Source: a bacterium
GTDB lineage: Bacteria > Babelota > Babeliae > Babelales > RVW-14
Assembly (NCBI GenBank): GCA_023249955.1
Contig: JAHFBR010000072.1
Location: forward strand, 1-6,158
Length of the DNA: 6,158 nt
Direction of reading: 5' to 3'
Positions 1-5,285 of the stretch are shown in pieces. The translations under genes and the position numbers were made by a program. How positions within the stretch are numbered: the stretch's first letter is position 1; every line of letters begins with the position of its first letter. The notes beneath the pieces were generated by a model, which was not told where the DNA came from, ran no database searches, and was given only the letters and a program-made list of their open reading frames with translations.

Positions 1-298
1 TTGGTAGATCGGGATAAATGTAATGTTTGCGGGCAAAATCGCATTCGCGTGTGATGGTGGAGTTAGTGGCAATACCGGCCATGATGCCGTAATCAACCAC
101 CTTTTTATTCAGCACGGGCAAAACGCCTGGGTGGCCGCAGCAGATTTGGCAAATGTTGGTATTTGGTTCTTGGCCAAACTGATTGGGGCATGAACAGAAA
201 ATTTTTGAATTGGTCTTGAGTTGAACGTGGACCTCTATGCCAATGGTAGCTTGGTATTTTGGGTAGCTATCAATAATAGTTTTTGCTTCGTTTGCCAT
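1..298 (-). CDS. gatB: Aspartyl/glutamyl-tRNA amidotransferase subunit B, N-terminal part
   Basis: GatB is the kinase/tRNA-binding subunit of GatCAB, which converts Glu-tRNA(Gln) and Asp-tRNA(Asn) to the amidated forms in the cytoplasm. Translating the minus strand from the ATG at 296-298 gives 99 residues before the window edge; the rest of the gene lies outside. Recognisable family blocks are the IGIEVHVQL motif (residues 19-27), the zinc-knuckle cysteines C35-x-C37 and C50-x2-C53, the [10 protein letters not shown] block (55-64), and the [12 protein letters not shown] segment (88-99). The start is fixed by the conserved N-terminus and a preceding stop-free gap too short for anything else. 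The only ribosome-binding-like sequence is a weak GAAAGA about 6 nt upstream. It lies 40 nt downstream of the RNase E/G gene on the same strand, suggesting co-transcription. Identity is secure; only the N-terminal catalytic cradle is visible. Confidence 0.95.
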   Translation of the reverse strand, partial: MANEAKTIIDSYPKYQATIGIEVHVQLKTNSKIFCSCPNQFGQEPNTNICQICCGHPGVLPVLNKKVVDYGIMAGIATNSTITRECDFARKHYIYPDLP

Positions 299-302
299 GC
301 TG

Positions 303-327
303 AATCTTTCGCGGCCAAGAAAAGATT
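303..327 (-). other. Possible weak hairpin over the gatB ribosome-binding region
   Basis: In the 40-nt gap between rng and gatB, AATCTTT (303-309) and AAAGATT (321-327) are exact inverted repeats of 7 nt around an 11-nt loop. On the minus-strand mRNA the 3' arm contains the weak GAAAGA ribosome-binding candidate and ends 4 nt before the gatB ATG. Pairing would therefore compete with initiation. The stem is A/T-rich and has no T tract, so it is not a terminator. Its regulatory role is only a suggestion. Confidence 0.25.
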
Positions 328-338
328 ATGGGGTAATA

Positions 339-1850
339 TTACATTGGTTTTAGGCTGTACTGCACGTCTTCGTAATGTTCATTGCTTTCAAGAATAGCCT
401 TGCAGTTGAGCAGTTTTTCAAGATGCAAAATAGGCTGATACTCTTGATGAATGAGGTATTCAAAGACTTTTTCTGATACTGACAGAACCACAGAACCTGT
501 CAAATTTCTTCGCTGCACTTCTGCTTTGAAATGGCGCAAGATCTGAAAACTGATGCTTGGTATGGATTTTACAAAGCCACAGCCATTACAAGCGGCGCAA
601 ACATTGGTCAGCTGCTGCAGCAAAGTTTTACCAGAGCGTTTACGCGTCATTTGCACCAAGCCAAACTCAGAAATTTTAAGTGTGACCGACTGATATTTAT
701 CGCGCTCTTTCAAGGCTTTTTCAAGAAAGCGCGAAAGTTTCATACGGTTTGAGGGGTTTGCTAAGTCGATAAAATCGATCACAATCAGGCCGCCAATGTT
801 GCGCAAGCGCAGTTGGGTAACGACTTCGTCGGCTGCCTCAAGATTGGTTTTTAAAATGGTATCTTCGTGCGAGCCGGTGCCAGTAAACTTTCCGGTATTG
901 ACGTCAATAACCGTCATTGCCTCGGTGGTTTCGATAATCAACGATCCGCCCGACCTGAGCTGTACTTTTTTCTGGAGGGCTTTATCAAGCTGTTCATCAA
1001 TATTAAAACGCTCAAAAAGTGTTGGAGGACCGCTATAAAAACGTAATTTATTTAAATGTTCTGGTGTCAGCTGCTTAACAAATTTATGCAGTGTTTGTAA
1101 TTCCTCTTGGTCATCGCAGATCACGGAATCGACATCCTCGTCCAAATGATCACGTACGGCGCGGAGCGAAACGCCTAGATCTTCGTGAATTTTTTCACCA
1201 GGCTTGGCCTTGTTAAATTTTTTCTGTATCGATGTCCAGGTTGAAACCAGGAATGCCAGGTCTTTTTGCAGGTCCTTTGCATCACGTCCCTCGGCGGTGG
1301 TGCGCACAATGGCGCCCATGCCTGCAGGTAGATTTTGTTGCAGAAGCTCGCGAAGGCGGTTGCGTTCATCCTTGTCTTCAATTTTTTTTGATACCCCCAG
1401 GTGTGGGATGTTGGGCATGAGCACCAAAAAGCGGCCTGGAAGAGTGAAGCATGTCGAAAGCTTGGCACCTTTTTCGTGGATTGGCTCTTTGATAACCTGA
1501 ACCAAGATATCTTCGCCTTCATGAAAGATTTTGCTGATATCAAGCGACGTTTTGATTTCGCGTGGGGTAAACTCTTCGCGTGTTTCGTCAACTTGCAAAA
1601 AATCGGTAATGCGTTCGGTTGCCAAGGCCCTATCGACCTCAGAAATGTGCAAGAACCCGGCCTTGTGTTGACTGATGTCAACAAAGGCAGTTTGAATGCC
1701 CGGAAGAACTTTTGACACGCGTCCCTTAAAGAAACAGCGGTCTAGATCCTCTTTGTTGTGTGTATCAAAGTAAATGTCTTGCAACTTGTCATTGCTCAAA
1801 ACAGCAACGCGTGTTTGCCAGCCGTCTTTGTTGATCAAAATTCGTTTCAC
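339..1850 (-). CDS. rng: Ribonuclease E/G family endoribonuclease (RNase G type)
   Basis: Single-strand-specific endoribonuclease of rRNA maturation and mRNA decay. The 503-residue protein is close to RNase G in length (about 489 in E. coli) and lacks the long C-terminal degradosome scaffold of RNase E. Domains in order: N-terminal RNase H-like strand; S1-like RNA-binding region from about 38 to 125 with an insertion near 72-105; 5'-monophosphate sensor with R183-T184 in the GAIVRT segment; DNase I-like catalytic core with Asp316 (IDVNTG) and Asp359 (VIDFIDL). These two are 43 residues apart, the same spacing as the catalytic Asp303/Asp346 pair of E. coli RNase E. MTRKRSGKTL (401-410) and the zinc-link pair C418-x2-C421 follow. 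The start codon is GTG, supported by GAGG (1859-1862) 8 nt upstream and by the standard N-terminus MKRILIN. It is the first gene of a probable rng-gatB transcript. All key residues are present. Confidence 0.96.
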   Translation of the reverse strand: MKRILINKDGWQTRVAVLSNDKLQDIYFDTHNKEDLDRCFFKGRVSKVLPGIQTAFVDISQHKAGFLHISEVDRALATERITDFLQVDETREEFTPREIKTSLDISKIFHEGEDILVQVIKEPIHEKGAKLSTCFTLPGRFLVLMPNIPHLGVSKKIEDKDERNRLRELLQQNLPAGMGAIVRTTAEGRDAKDLQKDLAFLVSTWTSIQKKFNKAKPGEKIHEDLGVSLRAVRDHLDEDVDSVICDDQEELQTLHKFVKQLTPEHLNKLRFYSGPPTLFERFNIDEQLDKALQKKVQLRSGGSLIIETTEAMTVIDVNTGKFTGTGSHEDTILKTNLEAADEVVTQLRLRNIGGLIVIDFIDLANPSNRMKLSRFLEKALKERDKYQSVTLKISEFGLVQMTRKRSGKTLLQQLTNVCAACNGCGFVKSIPSISFQILRHFKAEVQRRNLTGSVVLSVSEKVFEYLIHQEYQPILHLEKLLNCKAILESNEHYEDVQYSLKPM

Positions 1851-2082
1851 AATGAAAACCTCGGTACCCTTATAAGTTTTTTACCTATGTTGCAAATCTT
1901 AGTATTTTTGGGTGGATTTTTAAAAAAATTTCAGTAAGATGTTAATAACTATTCATTCAGTATAATAGAACTTTGTACGGATGGGTAGATTATTTGGGAA
2001 AATGTGGTAATTTGCGCGCCTAGGTTTGTGTTGGCCGCAATTGGTGTCTGAGGTTCCGGTGAGGGAAACGAGGAGTATAGTT
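1851..2082. promoter_or_regulatory. Divergent intergenic region between rng and the Pal-like gene
   Basis: A 232-nt gene-free spacer, A/T-rich on the rng side and more G/C-rich toward the lipoprotein gene. It must hold the promoters for both divergent genes. A perfect plus-strand TATAAT lies at 1961-1966. Read on the minus strand, the nearly coincident AGTATA (1959-1964) gives TATACT, a possible -10 for rng. Neither has a clear -35 at normal spacing. Other features are an A/T inverted repeat around 1916-1929 and a palindromic CTTATAAG at 1870-1877. The transcripts would carry untranslated leaders of roughly 100 nt each way. I see no riboswitch or small ORF that I can defend. Confidence 0.5.
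1961..1966 (+). promoter_or_regulatory. Candidate -10 box for the Pal-like gene
   Basis: A perfect TATAAT hexamer sits about 117 nt upstream of the lipoprotein ATG. No good -35 hexamer is found 15-18 nt upstream (the 17-nt position reads GATGTT), and there is no extended TGn. The call rests on the hexamer and on its position in the only divergent spacer serving this gene. An A/T-rich stretch occurs immediately upstream. Confidence 0.4.
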
Positions 2083-2721
2083 ATGGACAAACTGAATAAA
2101 TTGGGGTTATTGTGCGTGGTTGTTGTTCTGTTTGCTGCTGGATGTGGCAAAAAGAAGGCCCACAAGGACACAAAAGCGAACAAAAAGCTTACTCAAAGCA
2201 GCATTCCGTTGCTTAAGGATACCGAAAATCTTCTGGATGACAGCGATATTGAAAGCTTTGCATTCGTTGATGATGAGGTTCTGCCTGGTGAAAACGACGT
2301 GCCTTTGTTCGTAGAAAATGACGAAACAGATCTGGACGGGGCCGCAAACAGCGATATTCCATCAGCTTTTGCCTTCCAAGCCGTTCACTTTGACTTCAAC
2401 AAGAATGACATTGCCCCTGAACAGGCGCCTGTGGTTCAAGAAGACGTAGCAGTTGCCCACCAAGCCGTGGAGCAAGGTAAGGGTATCGTTGTTGAAGGCC
2501 ACTGCTGCCAAATCGGTTCAGCAACCTACAACCTGGCACTTTCACAACGTCGCGCAGAGGCTGTTAAGGCTGAAATGGTCAAAGATGGTATCGCTTCAAG
2601 CACTATCAAGACCGTTGGTTACGGCTATGAACGCCCACTGGTCTGGTCTGATGCAACCGAACGCGGTCAGTTGGTCAAAGAGCTCTCGCCAAATCGTCGC
2701 GCAGAGGTTTTGGTTAACTAA
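2083..2721 (+). CDS. pal: Pal-like OmpA-family peptidoglycan-associated lipoprotein with atypical binding loop
   Basis: A 212-residue predicted outer-membrane lipoprotein. Residues 1-20 form a lipoprotein signal peptide (K3/K6, hydrophobic core, FAAG then lipidated Cys21). A lysine-rich stretch (22-35) and an acidic Asp/Glu-rich linker (about 45-90) follow. The C-terminal OmpA-like domain (about 98-212) carries VHFDFNKNDI, EGHCCQIG, YNLALSQRRAEAV, GYGYERP and NRRAEVLV. Pal normally binds diaminopimelate in peptidoglycan through an Asp in GHTD and an Arg 15 residues later. Here the Arg is kept (Arg157), but the TD pair is Cys141-Cys142, so the usual Asp is missing. The start is set by AGGAG (2071-2075) 7 nt before the ATG and by the signal peptide; an in-frame ATG at 2026 would put 19 residues ahead of the signal. 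It is monocistronic or nearly so, ending before a strong terminator. No tolB/tolQRA genes are in view, so membership of a Tol-Pal system is inferred. Confidence 0.88.
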   Translation: MDKLNKLGLLCVVVVLFAAGCGKKKAHKDTKANKKLTQSSIPLLKDTENLLDDSDIESFAFVDDEVLPGENDVPLFVENDETDLDGAANSDIPSAFAFQAVHFDFNKNDIAPEQAPVVQEDVAVAHQAVEQGKGIVVEGHCCQIGSATYNLALSQRRAEAVKAEMVKDGIASSTIKTVGYGYERPLVWSDATERGQLVKELSPNRRAEVLVN

Positions 2722-2746
2722 GTACCTGAAATTGAATGATAAAAAA

Positions 2747-2777
2747 GGCCCCGCAAAATCTGCGGGGCCTTTTTTTT
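2747..2777 (+). terminator. Strong intrinsic terminator after the Pal-like gene
   Basis: A perfect 9-bp G/C-rich stem, GGCCCCGCA (2747-2755) pairing with TGCGGGGCC (2761-2769), encloses a 5-nt loop and is followed directly by eight T residues (2770-2777). Six A residues upstream (2741-2746) can extend the stem with the T tract. It starts 26 nt after the lipoprotein stop codon. It should separate this gene from the deaminase gene, although no convincing new promoter is visible in the 35 nt before the latter. Confidence 0.95.
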
Positions 2778-2812
2778 GTGAGTTAGTCTTCGAATTTTTG
2801 CCTGAGGATAGC

Positions 2813-3865
2813 ATGATTATTGTTTTATTGTTCAGCGTTGCGCTACAGCTTGGTAGCATTGGTTTTTCAGCAGCGATGAGTGGAATGGAAGATGCTGTTG
2901 ATAATGCGGTAACCGATGTATTGGGTGATGAGGTAGACGCAATGAAAGCTATTAAAAAGATTGAGCTGCACCTGCATCTTGGTGGCGCATGGCCACTGGA
3001 TTATTTGAGAGAAATAGCAACGCCAGAGCAGTACGAGAAGCTTGTGGCCTTTCTTGAGCGGTTCAAGGGTGGCATGGACTATCATGAGTGCTTTCAGATT
3101 TTTTCGCTTGTGGGCAAGATTGTTGATACGGACCAAAAAGTTGAGGATGGCGTTGTTGCTTTATGCCGTGCCTTATCAGCAGACAATGTGGCATATGCTG
3201 AATTCAGAACAGGACTAAAAGACTTAGGATCCGGTTTAGAAGGTTACTTGCAGGCGGTATTGCGTGGCATTGAACGGGCACAAGTACCACTTAAAGTTGG
3301 TATTCTTTTAAGTTTGCGACGCGATTCATCTGCTGGTCTGGCAGGGCAAACCGTTGAACTTGTCAAAAAGTATCGACACCACGGAGTAGTGGGCATTGAT
3401 CTTTCTGGCGATTCGGTGCAAGGAGATGGCGAAGCGGTTTTTGAGAGTCTTGTGCAGGCTCGAGAGTGTGATATTCCAGTAGCGCTACACTTGGGGGAGT
3501 CACCAAAAGAATCAGCAGAACAACAAATGAAAGAGCTGCAAAAGATTAATCCAAGTCGTATTGGGCATGGGGTGCATTTGTGTCAAGATGCTATTGACTG
3601 GATACGTGAAAGAAGGACGCCCGTTGAACTTTGTTTAAGGAGCGCGGTGTTGGTTGGCATGATTAAGGATGCAGCTCAACACCCAGCATTGCAGTTACTG
3701 CGTGATGGCCATCCTGTGATTATTTGCACCGATGATCCATTGATTTTTGACACAACGCTTTCTCAAGAATGTGCGGCTGTTGCACGGCTTTGTGAGCTTA
3801 CCGTTGAGGATGTTGCAAGACTTCAAAAGCAGGCAAAACACTATGCGTTTGGTCAAAAAATCTGA
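2813..3865 (+). CDS. Adenosine deaminase-family metallohydrolase with N-terminal signal-like segment
   Basis: A 350-residue purine deaminase-like TIM-barrel enzyme of the ADA/ADAL group; the likely reaction is hydrolytic deamination of adenosine or a related nucleoside or nucleotide. All active-site positions are present: zinc ligands His53/His55 (ELHLHLGG), His226 and Asp307; Glu229 (HLGES), His252 (RIGHG) and Asp308 (TDDP); also GIDLSGD at 194-200 for substrate contact. The usual CPTSN block is altered (CLRSA, 274-278), so substrate choice is uncertain. Starting at 2813 (GAGG at 2804-2807, 5 nt upstream) gives a hydrophobic leader (residues 1-20) with a possible cleavage site SAA|M after residue 21, implying export, though it lacks the usual N-terminal Lys/Arg. 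An alternative start at 2942 (GAGG at 2930-2933, 8 nt upstream) gives MKAIKKIELHLHLGG, the normal N-terminus of a cytosolic ADA. The 3' end is overlapped by the cupin gene. Confidence 0.87.
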   Translation: MIIVLLFSVALQLGSIGFSAAMSGMEDAVDNAVTDVLGDEVDAMKAIKKIELHLHLGGAWPLDYLREIATPEQYEKLVAFLERFKGGMDYHECFQIFSLVGKIVDTDQKVEDGVVALCRALSADNVAYAEFRTGLKDLGSGLEGYLQAVLRGIERAQVPLKVGILLSLRRDSSAGLAGQTVELVKKYRHHGVVGIDLSGDSVQGDGEAVFESLVQARECDIPVALHLGESPKESAEQQMKELQKINPSRIGHGVHLCQDAIDWIRERRTPVELCLRSAVLVGMIKDAAQHPALQLLRDGHPVIICTDDPLIFDTTLSQECAAVARLCELTVEDVARLQKQAKHYAFGQKI

Positions 3866-4193
3866 TGCCAGAAAAAAAAGCAACTCGCCGGTTTGTACTG
3901 TGTGGGAGTATCCATTTGCTTTGGAACATGTTGGTTTGGCCACCGCTCATATTGATGGACGTTATCCGTCAGAACCGGGTGCCAAGGCGCTCAATCAGGC
4001 GTGCGACCATATCTATTTTGTACTTTCAGGAAGTGCAACGGTCCACTGTGCCGACGGTGATTTTGAAATAGAAACGGGTGATGCGCTGTTTTTGGAACGT
4101 AATAAGTGGTACTGGGTAGAGGGCAGGGATTTAAAGGTCGCTGTGATCTCTACACCGGATTGGACGCCTGAGCAGCATAAAACGATTTACTAG
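3843..4193 (+). CDS. Small single-domain cupin protein
   Basis: A 116-residue protein of the small cupin type: a KKSDARK-like N-terminus, CTVWEYPF (18-25), a beta-rich core with HIYFVLSGSATVHCADGDFEIETGDALFL (56-84), and a STPDWTPEQHK tail (103-113). Cupins are beta-barrels that often bind a metal through HxH-E and a later His. Here the first motif keeps only His56, and the second (GDALFLERNKWYW) has no ligand His, so metal binding and catalysis are doubtful; a sugar- or ligand-binding role is possible, but no function can be assigned. The ATG at 3843 is chosen because the family N-terminus begins there and AGG (3831-3833) lies 9 nt upstream. It overlaps the deaminase 3' end by 23 nt in another frame, suggesting translational coupling. 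Its TAG overlaps the stop codon of the opposing glycosyltransferase. Confidence 0.82.
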   Translation: MRLVKKSDARKKSNSPVCTVWEYPFALEHVGLATAHIDGRYPSEPGAKALNQACDHIYFVLSGSATVHCADGDFEIETGDALFLERNKWYWVEGRDLKVAVISTPDWTPEQHKTIY

Positions 4194-5191
4194 AGAAGTT
4201 CGTTTGTGTACGGTTTTTGTTGTATGGGCTCGTGATTGCAAACGATCTGGTGCTCAAAATTAACTTTCTCGTCAATCAAAAATATTGGCCGCTGCTTGAT
4301 CTCCTGAAAGATCTTGCCCACATAAAGTCCCAAAATGCCCAAGAAAAAGAATGTTGAGGCAAACAAAAAAAGCATGCACATGATCAGTGACGTCCAACCG
4401 GTCATGACGACGTAGCCCAGAAAGTGCATAGAACACGCAATAGCGCTGCCAATCAAACAGAGTGCAATAATCGTGAGCGAAAGAAAAATAATCAGGTAAA
4501 TGGGCACGATGGAAAAAGAGATGATATTTTCCATGGCAAAGATGCTCAGCTTCCAATAATTATATTTGGATACTCCAGCCCCTCTGCTGCGGCGAACAAA
4601 CGGTACCGCTTTTTTTGGTAGCCCTGACCAGTAAATCAATCCGCGAATAAAAATAGTTTTTTCGGGTAGCTGCTTAAAACAGTCCAAAGCTTTTCGGCTG
4701 ATCAAACAAAAATCACCCACGTTGGGTGGCAAGTCCACATGTGTTAGATATTTAAAAATCGGGTAAAACGCGCGTGACGTTGCCTTTTTAAGCCATGATT
4801 CATTCAAGCGCTTGGTGCGTTGTCCGTACACAATGTGATACCCGTTAAGATACTCTTTTTCAAATTCCAAAATCAGTTCTGGCGGATCTTGCCGATCGGC
4901 ATCAATCAGCACCACCGCATCGCCCGCGGCATTCTGCATGCCGGCATACGTTGCAGCTTCGTGGCCAAAATTGCGTGTGAATGAAATGATTTTGACGCAG
5001 GGGTCATGTGCTGCCAGTTCTTGTGCAACAGCAAGCGAATGATCTTTGCTTCCATCATTAACCATGATAATTTCATAGTGCGTAAAAGTACGCAGCGACG
5101 TGAAGACGGAGACAAGCTCGTTGTACAATTCGTGTAAATTTGCTTCTTCGTTAAAAAAGGGAACAACAACTGAAAGGCATTTGTGCAGCAT
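4190..5191 (-). CDS. Family 2 glycosyltransferase, polyprenyl-phosphate sugar transferase type (DPMS/GtrB/ArnC-like)
   Basis: A 333-residue inner-membrane enzyme likely to move a sugar from a nucleotide donor to a polyprenyl phosphate on the cytoplasmic face. The GT-A domain (about 1-215) shows VVVPFFNEE (8-16), VNDGS (44-48), RNFGHEAATYAGM (73-85), the metal/nucleotide motif D97-A-D99 followed by QDPPE, VGDFCLISRKAL (158-169), and RGAGVSKYNYWKL (203-215). Two C-terminal membrane helices (about 226-252 and 264-291) follow, as in GtrB and ArnC. The sugar cannot be read from sequence. AGGAG (minus strand, 5199-5203) is 7 nt from the ATG at 5189-5191 and 4 nt from the one at 5192-5194, so either could be used; a longer TTG start at 5209 would swallow the ribosome-binding site. 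It is divergent from the GT-C gene, probably as a functional partner. Confidence 0.93.
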   Translation of the reverse strand: MLHKCLSVVVPFFNEEANLHELYNELVSVFTSLRTFTHYEIIMVNDGSKDHSLAVAQELAAHDPCVKIISFTRNFGHEAATYAGMQNAAGDAVVLIDADRQDPPELILEFEKEYLNGYHIVYGQRTKRLNESWLKKATSRAFYPIFKYLTHVDLPPNVGDFCLISRKALDCFKQLPEKTIFIRGLIYWSGLPKKAVPFVRRSRGAGVSKYNYWKLSIFAMENIISFSIVPIYLIIFLSLTIIALCLIGSAIACSMHFLGYVVMTGWTSLIMCMLFLFASTFFFLGILGLYVGKIFQEIKQRPIFLIDEKVNFEHQIVCNHEPIQQKPYTNELL

Positions 5192-5198
5192 CATGAAT

Positions 5199-5203
5199 CT
5201 CCT
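5199..5203 (-). promoter_or_regulatory. Ribosome-binding site deciding the GT2 start
   Basis: CTCCT on the plus strand gives AGGAG on the minus strand. It stands 7 nt before the ATG at 5189-5191 and 4 nt before the adjacent ATG at 5192-5194, and would lie inside the coding region if the TTG at 5209 were used. This argues for one of the two tandem ATGs. Confidence 0.75.
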
Positions 5204-5216
5204 GATCAAAGGGGCG

Positions 5217-5243
5217 TTGCGACTGTGTTTTTAATGCTATACT
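5217..5243 (+). promoter_or_regulatory. Candidate promoter for the GT-C gene
   Basis: TTGCGA (5217-5222) and TATACT (5238-5243) are 15 nt apart, and the -10 is preceded by TGC, making an extended -10 that tolerates short spacing. Transcription would begin near 5250, giving a leader of about 35 nt before the ATG at 5286. It resembles a sigma-70 type site and lies in the 94-nt divergent gap. Confidence 0.5.
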
Positions 5244-5261
5244 GCCTACATAAAAAGTAAA
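5234..5261 (-). promoter_or_regulatory. Weak candidate promoter for the GT2 gene
   Basis: On the minus strand, TTTACT (plus 5256-5261) and TAGCAT (plus 5234-5239) are 16 nt apart, each matching the sigma-70 consensus at four of six positions. The -10 region overlaps that of the plus-strand promoter, so the two could not easily be occupied at once. The match is modest; the call relies partly on there being no other place for a promoter. Confidence 0.25.
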
Positions 5262-5285
5262 ACATTTAAAAAAGGAGAGATGAGC

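Noticed and set aside
531..1715. Several plus-strand ORFs opposite rng, plus an overlapping minus-strand frame at 1175-1684
   Set aside because: They are shadow frames of a gene with full catalytic motifs; they lack ribosome-binding sites and family features.
1916..1929. A/T inverted repeat in the rng upstream region as a terminator
   Set aside because: It is only A/T pairs in an A/T-rich stretch, with no G/C stem, and lies upstream of both divergent genes.
2026..2082. Earlier in-frame ATG for the Pal-like gene
   Set aside because: It would place 19 residues before a lipoprotein signal peptide and bury the good AGGAG site.
2453..2812. In-frame upstream extension of the deaminase reading frame back into the lipoprotein gene
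   Set aside because: The open frame runs through the strong terminator and overlaps the Pal domain in another frame; the encoded residues resemble nothing, and good starts exist at 2813 and 2942.
3865..4071. Small plus-strand ORF whose ATG overlaps the deaminase stop (TGATG)
   Set aside because: The overlap looks like coupled translation, but this frame yields 68 residues without recognisable features, while the cupin sequence lies in another frame starting at 3843.
5192..5209. TTG start at 5209 for the GT2 gene
   Set aside because: The ribosome-binding site AGGAG would fall inside the coding region; the two ATGs downstream are better placed.
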